This document shows, in pieces, positions 1 to 9,100 of a DNA stretch of 13,146 bases. The stretch comes from Baffinella frigidus. Taxonomy: Eukaryota > Cryptophyceae > Cryptomonadales > Baffinellaceae. Location: assembly GCA_026770585.1 (NCBI GenBank), contig MU646921.1, forward strand, positions 191,781 through 204,926, read 5' to 3'. A model generated the notes under the pieces. It did no database searches and was not told the DNA's origin. It was given only the letters and a program-made list of their open reading frames with translations. The number at the start of each line of letters is the position of its first letter. Position 1 is the stretch's first letter. The translations under genes and the position numbers were made by a program.

Positions 1-337
1 GAACCCTCAAACACCAACCCTCAACCCTCAACCCTAAACCCTACACCCTGAATTCTGAACCCGAAACCTTAAACCCTAAACCGTAAACCCTACACCCCAA
101 ACCCTAAACCCCAAACCCTGAACCGTCAATCCTGAACCCTGAACCTTAAACCCTGAACCCTGAACCGTAAACACAAAACCCTAAACCCTAAAACCTAAAC
201 CCTAAACCCTCAACACTCATCCTAAACCATCAACCCTAAACCCTGGACCCTAAAACCTAAACCCTCAACCCTCAACCCAAAACCCTCAACCCCAACAACT
301 AAACGCTGAATCCCAAATCACAAACCCTCAAGACTAG

Positions 338-480
338 GCCAAAAACCCAAATCACTGAACCCTCAACCCTTTACCCTTTACCCCAAGCTCCAAACTTCGA
401 TCCTCGAATCCTAAACCCTAAACCCTACACCCTATACTTTGAACCTCAAACTTCAAAACCATACACCCTTAACCCTAAAC
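338..480 (+). repeat. Higher-order repeat copy 1 inside the telomere-like array
   Basis: This stretch has non-canonical landmarks (AAAAACCCAAATCACTGAAC, CCCCAAGC, GATCCTCGAATCC, CTTTGAACCTCAAACTTC, CCATACACCC) that recur in the same order at 1079-1241. The offset is about 741 bases at the left end and 761 at the right, so the two differ by small indels. A block of the array was duplicated as a unit. Confidence 0.8.
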
Positions 481-726
481 CCTAAACCCTGAGCCCTAAA
501 CCATAAACCCTAAACCCTCAACCCAAAACCCTAAACCCTGAGCCTTAAAATCTAAACCCCAAACCGTAAACTCTATATCCTACACAATCGACACCAAACC
601 CCAAACCCTGAACCCTAAACCCGAAACCCTGAATCCTAAAACCGAAACCCTAAAACCTAATCACTAGTCCCCAAAGCCTCAACCCTCACCCCTAAACCCT
701 AAACAAACCCAAAACCCTAGACCTGG

Positions 727-730
727 AACC

Positions 731-797
<67 letters not shown>

Positions 798-815
798 AAC
801 CTCAACCCTCAACCC
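727..815 (+). repeat. Homogenised CCCTCAA tandem block
   Basis: Roughly a dozen near-perfect consecutive CCCTCAA units sit inside the otherwise scrambled array. The local uniformity of a non-canonical variant points to recent local expansion by slippage or unequal exchange, not telomerase addition. Confidence 0.85.
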
Positions 816-1078
816 TACACCCTACACCCTAAACTCTAAATCCTAAACCCTAAACCCGAAACCATAAACCCCACACCCTACACCCTAAACCCTAAACCCT
901 ACACCCTGAACCCTAAACCCTGAACCCTAAACCTTGAACCCAAAACCCTAAATCCTAAACTCTAAACCCTAAACCCTAACCATAAACCCTACACCCTAAA
1001 TCCTAAACCCTAAACCCAAAATCCCAAATCCTTGACCCCAAACACGCTGAACCTCAAATCCCAAACCCTAATCACTCA

Positions 1079-1241
1079 ACCAAAAACCCAAATCACTGAA
1101 CCCCAAACCCTAAACCCTAAACCCTACACCCTAAACCTATACCCCAAGCCCCAAACTTTGATCCTCGAATCCTAAACCTTAAACCCCACACCCTGAACTT
1201 TGAACCTCAAACTTCAAAGCCATACACCCTTAACCCTAAAC
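1079..1241 (+). repeat. Higher-order repeat copy 2 inside the telomere-like array
   Basis: Partner of the block at 338-480: the same odd landmarks occur in the same order with scattered substitutions and small indels. Confidence 0.8.
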
Positions 1242-1436
1242 TCTAAACCTAAAACCCTGAACCCTAAACCCTCAACCCTAAACCCCATACCCTAAACCCC
1301 AAACCCTGAACCCTAATCCGGCGGCTGATCCGTTGCGTTCCCCCCCTCACATAATTTTGTTTGGGTTGAACCAGGCGATTGAATAAGAGCAGAGGGCAGC
1401 TGTGGAGTGCGGATTTTCGTCTGTGCGTGGCACGTC

Positions 1437-1530
1437 CTCTCGCTCTCTCTCTTCCCCCTCTCTCCCTGTCTCCCTCTCTCCCTGTCTCCCTGTCTCCCTC
1501 GCTCCCTCGCTCCCTGGCTCCCTTTCTCTG
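1437..1530 (+). repeat. Pyrimidine-rich CTCCCT microsatellite
   Basis: A nearly pure C/T tract of CTCT, CTCCCTGT and CTCCCTCG motifs. It is the opposite strand of the same kind of purine-rich simple repeat seen at 6408-6476 and 7184-7260. Long open frames on both strands here are low-complexity artefacts. Confidence 0.8.
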
Positions 1531-1605
1531 TAGCTGGGGTCTGATGATGCCTCGCACATTCTCAGATTTGACCTACGGGAGTACCACGCGCGTTACGAAC
1601 AAGAA

Positions 1606-1807
1606 CCACTCGAGGCTGGAAGAGGGAGTATTTTAAATGTAGGGTTGTTAAATTTAGAACCAGTCACGGGCAGGCTTGGTCACGTTGCTCAAGTTATAAC
1701 TTGAGCAACGTGACCAAGCGCCCCTATTTGTGTGAAAATTACTACACACTTCTTCACTTGTAAAAGAATGACTGTTTTAAAATAGTCACACTTCTAGCCT
1801 CGAGTGG
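1606..1807. mobile_element. Inverted-repeat (MITE-like) element with internal hairpin
   Basis: The ends are inverted repeats of about 32 bases: CCACTCGAGGCT... at 1606 and its near reverse complement ending ...AGCCTCGAGTGG at 1807, both leading inward to an ATTTTAAA motif. The 202-base element has no coding capacity. It contains a perfect palindrome (1674-1719) and, at 1734-1748, the motif GAAAATTACTACACA shared in inverse orientation with the elements at 6886, 8697, 8840 and 12607. The flanks (AAGAA before, AAGAG after) could include a short target duplication, but this is not decisive. The class is inferred from structure only. Confidence 0.7.
1674..1719. repeat. Perfect 46-base palindrome
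   Basis: A perfect self-complementary sequence centred on AAGTTATAACTT, with arms reading GCTTGGTCACGTTGCTC outward of the centre. There is no loop, so it could extrude as a cruciform in DNA or fold as a hairpin in RNA. It is nested in the element at 1606-1807. Confidence 0.9.
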
Positions 1808-3334
1808 AAGAGGAGTGACACACAGCACGGCGAGGAACCGGGGTAGAGGCTGTGGGGAAGTGCGAGTTTGGTGAGACCGCAGAAAACTTCAAGTGTCATA
1901 TCCTTCCAAGAGGGGCAATAGCATCCTGAGAGGGGTGTGGGGGGGTCTCGAGCGAGAGAGGTGTCTGGCGTGTCGGAATTGCAGGCGCGCGCGGGGACAG
2001 GGAAAGAGATTGGTAATGTATTGCTTAACAACCAGCGTCGGCGCCGCACATGCTACGCATTGTGCCATGCATTGTACCCCGTGTCGGCCGCTCATACGAG
2101 CATTTTCCGCATGGATTCTAACTCCACCTCCTACAGGGACATGCTTGGTAGCAGTGGCGGGGGGGTGGGGGGGTAGCAACTCATCAGAATTGGAGCTGGA
2201 TGCATCAATAAGTGCACAAAGTCTTGCATTGGACTGCATGCGTCCGCGAAATGTGTTTTGCCCGCGTTTTTTTTTAGCGAGCACGTGAAGAGAGACCGGC
2301 TGGCCATAACACGCAGCAATTGTTCAGCGCTGTTCATTAATGCAGCGAAGAAACACTCGGTTTGCTACTCAGTTTCCTACCGAGGCCCATGACCGTGTCC
2401 TATGTACAGCCTCCACCCATGCAAGTACGAAACCTCGTACTGCATCCAGTCACTTCAACTGTGACCGTGTGGGCGAGAGGGCAGAAAATGCCCTCTCCAG
2501 TGAGTGGGGCGGGGCGGCGGAGACTTGAAAAACCCGTCTCAAGCGGAGACTTGAAAGATGTTCCGCAGCGGGTGAAAGAGCCTCCGTCTTATCGCCGTCT
2601 GGCCCAGGCTTGTCCTGGGGGGGCACCGTCCAACGCATCAGTCGCGGGCGTGGCTGCAGCCTGTTACAGGGTAGGTTGGGCTAGAAGGACATTTCCCTGA
2701 AGGTGTATGTCCTCGGGCGGTGTGAATGTGAGGACCGGGTCCGGGATGGGCCCGCCTCAGGGGAAAAGGGCTCCAAGAGTGACCTCACAGTGAAGGCCCT
2801 AGCCACGCCGGATAGGCATATGTCAACGAGAGCTGTCGGTGGGAAACTTTAGAAAACAAAGGGGTGGGTTCTAACGTAAGCAGGTAAGGACTGATATTCT
2901 GGGTGAAGAAATAGACCTATCAGTGATGCCACCTTTAAAGGCTATCCAACCTTTGTTCTTGGCAGATAAAGTTTTCCTCGCGCTCACGAACTCTCCAAAA
3001 TGTGCCGGGGCATTTAGCGCGTGGATATTAGCAACCCCCCGCCTGGGCGCTGATATTGGCTGGTGTCTCTGATAATGCTTCAGCTCTTCACTGATAGCAG
3101 TACCCCAAGAGTGTGAAACGATATTCGGTGCAAAGAAAGCTGATATGAACTAAACGCTGCAGTCTTTCCGGAACCCCCCCCCCCCCTGTGTGATAGGGAA
3201 AGACATGCACACTCAAAATACGATGTTCAGGTGACTCACCGAAACAGAGAAACGTTTGTTGCAGGTACCAGAGGTCACCGTCTCAGGGTTGATTTCCGGT
3301 GTGCCAAGAAGGAGTTACCCTGGTGCGACGCTCT
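1808..3334. other. Unassigned sequence, no supported gene
   Basis: About 1.5 kb of mostly unique, moderately GC-rich sequence. Open frames up to 131 codons occur on both strands over the same bases (about 1890-2290), and one of 112 codons lies at 2362-2700; none shows a recognisable domain, signal peptide or splice-supported extension. Visible landmarks are G-rich runs at 2156-2173, a short direct repeat of CGGAGACTTGAAA at about 2517 and 2545, and a C run at about 3173-3186. The right part is the probable 3' flank of the small secreted-protein gene at 3335-3927. Confidence 0.5.
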
Positions 3335-3927
3335 TCAGCAGATGCGACGAATCTTCTGGGGCGGGATGATCTGATCGGGGTCCGAGAAATCGTCATCGTC
3401 CCACCTGTCCAAACCATCTGGGCTCAGATCTTGCAGAGACAGCATTAGTCGCGCTGATCACATCCGTTTCGACAGATGGGAAGGGTGTGGTAGCAGGATA
3501 TGCATCTTGAAGCAGGGGGAGGGCATCCGCAAGACACAACACCTCTAAACATGTCCGTGGGGGGGACTCAGAAGCGCGGGCGTTTGTCGAATAATTAGTG
3601 AGGCCAGCCTGAGCCCAGACTGTTCTCTCACAGGCCGCTTGCGTGCCGCTGCCAGGAGAATAGACGCAGCGCAGACTTGGGTCATACACGTGCACGTGTG
3701 CGCGTTTGTGCGTTGCAGAGACTCTGGTGGGGCAAGGGGTGAGTTCACCCGCGGCGCAGCTGAATATTGACGCGAGGGCCGTTGGCCATGCGGACGGCGC
3801 GGCTGACAAGGGTCGGGATCACGACAGCGGTGACGGGGAGCTTCCTGTCAGGGCGGGGCTGCACAGCAAGGGTCTGCGCGATGAGGGAGAGGACGAAAAG
3901 GATGGCGAAGAGGAAGCGCGGCGCCAT
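3335..3927 (-). CDS. Putative small secreted protein, spliced (hypothetical)
   Basis: No family is recognised. The start exon (3927-3749) has an ATG in a favourable context (AAAACATGGCG) and encodes an N-terminus with one basic residue, a hydrophobic core of about 15 residues (FLFAILFVLSLIAQ) and a plausible signal-peptidase site after TLA. A basic stretch follows, ending QLRRG. Codons are strongly G/C-ending. The frame meets a TGA exactly at a possible donor (GCGG then GTGAAC), so the product is either 60 residues or spliced. A likely last exon (3453-3335) follows a TGATCAG acceptor and reads a frame ending in an acidic motif (RWDDDDFSDPD), then QKIRRIC and a TGA. Joining start and last exon directly breaks the frame. 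A 17-base exon at 3648-3632, between a GGCAG acceptor and a GTGAGA donor, would restore it and give about 104 residues. That microexon is speculative; the start exon is fairly secure, the rest tentative. Confidence 0.5.
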
Positions 3928-3988
3928 GTTTTTTGGATGGTGATTTTTTGCGACCTAATAAAGTTTTGACTAATAGTCACACAAAAAA

Positions 3989-4022
3989 GAATTTGATAGT
4001 CAAATCGATTTTGTAAAGCAAC
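3989..4022 (+). repeat. Dispersed repeat R1, copy 1
   Basis: GAATTTGATRGTCAAATCG followed by ATTTTGTAAAGYAAC occurs here and at 4737-4770, each followed by a CTCTCTC tract and preceded by an imperfect TTTTGAC...TTAGTCA-like stretch. It lies just upstream of the start codon of the minus-strand gene at 3927, so that promoter region is built from repeat sequence. Confidence 0.8.
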
Positions 4023-4656
4023 TCTCTCTCCCTGGCTTTTCTGCTTCTACGGAACGGCGTGTCGTTGGCATATGTTGGGAGCATTTAAAACCTAAAGGAC
4101 CTAACGGACCTGCACCAATTGGTATACCTTCACCCACCCCAATAGAGCCACCCTGTATCCCCTCTTCACGAGCCTCTGCACTGGAGAGCGAAACGCGATC
4201 CGAAAGCAAAAATGCTTTCTCTGCAGATCCCTTCTACGGAACGGCGTGTCGTTGGCATATGTTGGGAGCATTTAAAACCTAAAGGACCTAAAGGCAACAG
4301 TGCCCGCCTATGTTTGGGAGCTCGAAGAACCTTAAGGACATACGGACATGTCCGATCGAATACCCAATTAAACCGTCCAAAAGTTCAAAATTATTCATTG
4401 TACACTCCATTTTTTTGACGAATTATTCAAAAAAAAGAAATGTTACGTGTAGGTGATTCATCGAACCAGTTCCAGTGTCCGCCTATGATTCGGTGTCGAA
4501 GACCCTGAGGCTACTCTACTGACCCAACCCTACCCTATCTACCCAGGCGGCACGAGGAGACTGCGGGCACTTCAAGGCCGACAACATCCAGATGGCTCTC
4601 TCCCAGCTCCTGCTCAACCTTCTCTGCCCCTCCACGTAAATCCGGGATTCTGGGAA

Positions 4657-4702
4657 TACAGCCCCGTGTAGGATGGCTGGAGTGACTTTACACGGGGCTG
4701 TA
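4657..4702. repeat. Short inverted repeat (14-base arms)
   Basis: TACAGCCCCGTGTA at 4657-4670 is perfectly inverted at 4689-4702, with an 18-base loop. It is a small hairpin or a very short inverted-repeat element inside the dispersed-repeat zone, with no coding content. Confidence 0.8.
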
Positions 4703-4736
4703 CCTAAATTTTGACACAAATTAGTCAAATAAAAAT

Positions 4737-4770
4737 GAATTTGATGGTCAAATCGATTTTGTAAAGTAAC
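4737..4770 (+). repeat. Dispersed repeat R1, copy 2
   Basis: Second copy of the motif described at 3989-4022, differing at two positions and again followed by a CTCTCTC-rich tract. Confidence 0.8.
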
Positions 4771-5227
4771 TAACTCTCTCCCCCCCTTGGACCTTTAGCC
4801 GGTTTCTGCCGCGATCCTCTGTACAGCGCGGCTTGATGTGATTCGAAAGGAAGCATGGCCTTTCTACAGGACAAGTTCCGGTGTCCGCCTATGTTGGGAG
4901 CTCGAAGAACCTAAAGGACCTAAAGGGCCCTGGCTTTTCCGAAAGCAAAGATGCTTTCTTTGCAGTCCTTTCTACGGAAGGGCGTGGCGTTGGCATATGT
5001 TGGGCGAAATTTAAACCTTAAGGACCTAAAGGCAGATACGTTCCAGTGTCCGCCTATGTTGGGAGCTCGAAGAACCTAAGGACCTCAAGGACATGCCCGA
5101 TCGAGAGTGGCGCGGGGCGCGGGGCGCGGTGTGTTTTAATAAAGCTGTGAGTTTCGGCGCTCATAGAAACTCGATTCGCCCGGCCGCCTTCCTAGTACAG
5201 GCCGCCTATCTAGTGCGGCGCGCGCTT

Positions 5228-5622
5228 GGTACAGGGGTACCTTGCTCACAAGAAAGCGCCCCCCCCCCCCCCGAGGACCACCATAGGGCCCCAGGCATAG
5301 GGCTACTGTAGGGTCCTAGGAGGAGGCGGTTTCTCCCCTGGCGATCGCAGCGATCGGCAAGGAGGAGGAGGAGGACGGGGCAGGCACGTGTTGCTCAACA
5401 GACGGCAGTGGCGGCAGCCTTCCCGTTCTAGGCCTTCTAGCTAGGCCCGGGAGAAGATGGGGCACAGACAGAGTCCAGCTTGGAAAGTGATACGTTGACA
5501 AATGCAATCGGAAAACCCCAGCGCGCGATGCACTCGGGCCAGGCGTTCCATGTACCAATGCTTAGGCCTACTGTAGGATCCTAGGTGGTGCCGCTTTCTT
5601 ATGCGCGAGGTACCCCTGTACC
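5228..5622. mobile_element. GGTACC-ended inverted-repeat element (family A), long copy
   Basis: The ends are inverted repeats of about 31 bases: GGTACAGGGGTACC followed by TTGCTCACAAGAAAGCG at the left, and the inverse of GGTACAGGGGTACC followed by TCGCGCATAAGAAAGCG at the right. Internal landmarks of the family are CATAGGGCCC, GGCATAGG and CTACTGTAGGRTCCTAGG. This copy appears to carry an extra segment of about 230 bases (about 5337-5560) between two partial right ends. Relatives are at 8336-8461 and, as part elements, 7306-7516. It has no coding capacity, so it is probably non-autonomous. Confidence 0.75.
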
Positions 5623-5707
5623 AATGTCAGAACACGCCGAGAACAGCGTACCGCTATTCTGAGCGTTTGCAGACACGAAGGGGGGGGGGGTGAGAAGAAA
5701 AACTCGC

Positions 5708-5713
5708 TTTATT
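5708..5713 (-). promoter_or_regulatory. Possible polyadenylation signal for the QC gene
   Basis: Read on the minus strand this is AATAAA, about 190 bases after the QC stop codon. Position and motif fit, but the hexamer occurs by chance at this spacing and algae vary in their signals. Confidence 0.35.
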
Positions 5714-5904
5714 ACGCGCGTGCGGGCACTCAGCCACTTGGCAGGCACCGGGGGCTTCACGGATACAGTCCATCTAAACGAATATTATCCACTGCCCTCG
5801 AACCTAACCGGAATTCCACCTTGCATGCAAGGCGAAAAGGCGCTCGGTCGCTGGTAAGTGACGTGGTAGAGCCTCCTACGTAGATTGAGTTTCGAGAGTT
5901 GACC

Positions 5905-6137
5905 TCAGAGGTGGTAGAGCTCGGCGACGGCGACGCGGAGGATGAGCGAGAGGTCAGCGACCGAGGGGAAGTGCAGCACGTTCGCTGCGTCTCGCGCCGT
6001 GTGCCAGAAGGAGGGGAACGGCTTCGGGATCAGGTGCACGATCGGCACGCCTTTTCGGAGGAACGGGACGTGGTCGTCCGAGGTCCCGCCCCGGGACCCC
6101 TTGTGCTGCGATGAGAAGTACGCCCCCGGGTTCCCCT
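5905..6137 (-). CDS. QPCT: QC last exon (C-terminus and stop)
   Basis: Encodes 76 residues and [21 protein letters not shown], then [19 protein letters not shown] with the third zinc ligand, and an ending of AELYHL that matches the LEYLHL end of animal QC. The acceptor is CACACAG, preceded by an unusually pure run of 12-13 C. Confidence 0.94.
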
Positions 6138-9100
6138 CTGTGTGGGGGGGGGGGGTCAGAAGGTGCCAGGGCCGTGTCTGCTTGCCAGCCAGCGTGCTTC
6201 CTTCCCAGCAAGCAAGCCAGGGCGCGCGCCGAACAATCTTAACTTAAGATTGTTGGAACAATCTTAACTTAAGATTGTTGTTCGGAATCGATTTTTTTTC
6301 TTCACTTTCTTCCACGTTCTTCCACGCCTACAGTTGATTCATACCTTGAAAACAAGCCACGTTTGTTTCGGCACGCATCGAGCGACATGCACGGCCGTGC
6401 ATGTCGCGAGAGATAGAGAGGGAGGGAGAGATAGAGAGAGAGGGAGGGAGGGAGGGAGAGAGGGAGAGAGAGAGAGCGTGCGCTCCCGGGGACCTCAGGG
6501 GGGGGCTGGGAGTGCGAGGGGGTGGGCACCAGCGCAGCTTCCGTGTCAAAACAAAAGTTGCTTGTTTTCAAGGCGAGAATCAACTTTAGACGTGGAAGAA
6601 AGTGATTTTTTTATTCGATCCCGGAGTTAAGATCGTGCACCAGCGCCGCTTCCGACGCCGCGCTGTTTGGGCATCAGGCTCTACGGGACGCAAGGTTATG
6701 AGGATGGCAAAGTAGGACGCAAGGTTATGAGGACGCCAAAGGACGCAAGGTTATGAGGACGCCACAGTAGATCTACGTAGGCCTCCGAAGTAGATTCACT
6801 TGAGAGAGTTGACTGGAAAATCCGGTCGGTCCTGCTAAGAGAGAGTTGTTGCAGCGTCCACACGCTTATGCGGTGAAACATATCGTTCTTTCATTTCCTG
6901 GCAACGAAAACCACTCTACTCAATTCGTTCTTACTAATAATATTAAAGCATCTGTGTAGTAATTTTCGTTGCCAGGAAATGAAAGAAAAATACGTTTCCC
7001 CGGATAAACGCTGGTTTCGGACGCGCAAGGGGCGCCTCGGAGGTCGCCAGCTCAAAAACGCCAAGTGTCTTATGCGAACCGTTTCTTATGGACGAGGTAG
7101 ACCTGTACGGCCCTGGGTGGCAACCAGGAAGCCACCTTGGTTGCGGAACCGAGCCTCGGGAGTCGCCAGCGCCAAGGGGAGAGAGTCAGAGAGAGAGAGA
7201 TAGAGAGGGAGGGAGAGATAGAGAGAGAGAGAGGGAGGGAGGGAGGGAGAGAGAGAGAGCGTGTGCTCCCGGGGACCTCAAGGGGGGGCTGGGAGTGCGA
7301 GGGGGTGCAGAGGTACCTCGCTCATAAGAAACCGCCTCCCCCTAGGACCCTACAGTAGGCCTGTGCCTAGGGCCCTATGGTGGTCCTGGGGGGGGGGGGG
7401 GCTGTACCTGGGGTGATGTCGAGGAGTTTGGCCAAACTCCTCGACTTCACCCCAGGTACAGCCCCCCCCCCCTAGGAACATCATAGGGCCCTAGGCATAG
7501 GCCTACTGTAGGGTCCGCGCAGACGCTGCGCCACCTGCTCCTCTTCTACTCCTCTCTCTCTGCCCCAGCGCAACCTGGCCCGAAGCCCATCTATCAGCTG
7601 CTGACACCTATATGTCAGCGGCTGACATGCGGGGGGGGCTGGGAGTGGGGAGAGGGACCTGAATGGGGTGGGGGGCTATACCTGGGGTGTTATCGAGGAG
7701 TTTGGCGTCGCGCAGACGCTGCTCCACCTGCTCCAGCCGCTCGAACAACCCCCTGCCCACAGCACACCACAGCCCACGTCACACCTTGCCCCACAACATA
7801 GCGCACGTGACCCCTTGCCTCACAACAGCGCACGTCACCCCGTGCCCCGCACACAGCCACAGCACAGCCCACGTCACGTGCAGCCGCTCGAACCCACCAG
7901 CGCACACGTCAACCACACACCATACACCGCTCGAACGACCCACAGCACACCACAGCCCACGCCACACCTTGCCGCACAACATAGCGCACGTGTGCGCACC
8001 ACACCACAGCCCACGTGCAGCCGCTCGAACGACTCCCTGCACATAGCACACCACAGCCCACGTCACACAACAATCCGTGGAGTCCGGCAAATGTGCCCCA
8101 CACCATAGCGCACCCCTTACCCACCACCCTACCCCCCCACCTAGCGCACGTCACACACCACAGGCCACGTCACCCCTTGCCTCACACTAGCGCACACGGT
8201 AACCCACAGCCCACGTGACGTGCAGCCGCTGGAGCGACTCCCTGCACACCAGCGCCCACGCACACCAGCGCACACGTCAGCCATACACCATACACCGCTC
8301 AAACAAGCCCCTGCCCAACAGAGCCCACGTTACATGGGTACCTCGCTCAGAAGAAACTGCCGCCCCCCTAGGGCCACCATAGGGCCCTAGGCATGGTCCT
8401 ACTAGGCAAGGGCCTACTGTAGGGTCCTGGGAGGGTGCGCTTTCTTATGAGCGAGGTACCCCTGTAACCCGCGCCGCACACCAGCGCACGCCCCCCTTCG
8501 CTCCACACAGCGCACTTCACCTCACGTGGGTCCACTAATTAGAGGACACAGTGTGGACCCTCGGGATCCACGAACAAAGAAATTACATTGTTATATACCT
8601 TATCCGTAGGAACCCACCTAAGAACTTCACCCCCTGCCACGCACAGCGCACGTGCCCCCCTGCCCCGCACAGCAAACGCCCCCCCCATTAGTTCACCTAG
8701 TAATATTAAAGCATTCGTGTAGTAATTTTCATTGAATCCAAACGCCCCCCCCCCTGGGCTACACAGCGCACGTCCCCCCGCGTGCCTGATGTCCCACAGG
8801 TTATGGATTCTCGAGCAACTCTCGCGAGAGCGCGATTTCATAGGAAACCGGTTTTAATTTGAAACCTGCTGGAAATGAAATTTACTACACATAATGAGGT
8901 TTACTAGTAATATTAAAGCATTCGTGTAGTAATTTTCATTGACTCCAAAAGTTTTTAAATTAAAACCGTTTTCCTATTGAGATTGTCTGCGAACCAGGGG
9001 CGGTCTCGCGGGGAGCGTCTCATCCACATACTTGAACTGTAACGTTTCCTCTTAATTCTTTTGATTAATTCTTTTCTGCGCCCAGCCTCCGTGACATGCC

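Larger units (their letters stand above)
1..1316. repeat. Degenerate telomere-like (CCCTAAA)n array
   Basis: About 1.3 kb made almost wholly of 7-base units of the form CCCTNAA: CCCTAAA is commonest, with CCCTGAA, CCCTCAA and CCCTACA variants and occasional 6- or 8-base units. CCCTAAA is the C-rich strand of the plant/alga-type telomere repeat. The heavy degeneracy argues against an active chromosome end and for subtelomeric or interstitial telomere-derived DNA. The array stops abruptly near 1316 where unique sequence begins. No gene is present; open frames here are by-products of the 7-base period. Confidence 0.9.
4045..5104 (+). repeat. Scrambled dispersed repeats R2/R3 (ACCTAAAGGACC family)
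   Basis: Two short modules recur in mixed order. R2 (TTCTACGGAACGGCGTG, then GTTGGCATATGTTGGG and AACCTAAAGGACC) is at 4045-4104, 4232-4291 and about 4970-5031. A leader GAAAGCAAARATGCTTTCT precedes the second and third copies. R3 (AGTGTCCGCCTATGTTGGGA, then GCTCGAAGAACC) is at about 4298-4360, 4467-4512, 4872-4927 and 5040-5104, the first and last ending in GGACATG followed by CCGATCGA. The plus frame from about 4000 to 4282 is open for some 95 codons without an ATG. It may be a decayed coding piece of the repeat, but no domain is recognised. No terminal inverted repeats or transposase were found. Confidence 0.75.
6283..6623. mobile_element. Inverted-repeat element with purine minisatellite core
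   Basis: The inverted ends are long, about 55-65 bases with mismatches: CGGAATCGAT, CACTTTCTTCCACG, AGTTGATTC and CCTTGAAAACAAGC at the left recur inverted at the right, which reads GCTTGTTTTCAAGG, GAATCAACTTTAGACGTGG, AAAGTG and TCGATCCCG. The interior has a perfect 26-base palindrome (6382-6407), a GAGAGAGGGAGG tract and a G-rich segment (CTCCCGGGGACCTCAGG...) that recurs at about 7263-7300. No coding capacity is seen. It lies within QC intron 5. Confidence 0.75.

Noticed and set aside
1-1316. A functional chromosome end
   Set aside because: Units are far too degenerate and include duplicated non-telomeric landmarks; a real end should show long perfect runs.
1264-1636. Overlapping open frames on both strands across the end of the telomere-like array and the pyrimidine tract
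   Set aside because: They translate simple sequence (RERE..., SLSP..., GLGFRV-type repeats). Overlapping openness on both strands is expected from a 7-base period and a C/T tract.
1889-2288. Two 131-codon open frames covering the same bases on opposite strands
   Set aside because: No domain, signal peptide or splice context on either strand; openness in a GC-rich region is weak evidence.
2362-2700. 112-codon plus-strand open frame
   Set aside because: It starts with an ATG, but composition is unremarkable and no family, motif or neighbouring exon supports it. Kept as unassigned.
2700-3130. Possible C/D-type small nucleolar RNA (several TGATG and CTGA-like words)
   Set aside because: The words occur singly without proper box spacing or terminal stems; nothing beyond chance.
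6334-7358. Arg/Glu-rich plus-strand open frames through GAGAGGGA tracts
   Set aside because: Low-complexity translations of purine microsatellites within QC introns.
7663-8218. Long His/Thr/Pro-rich plus-strand open frames (127 and 146 codons)
   Set aside because: They translate the AGCGCACGTCAC minisatellite, and run antisense over QC exon 5.
7753-8335. CRISPR-like array
   Set aside because: Units are degenerate and head-to-tail, with no constant spacer-repeat alternation, in a eukaryotic intron.
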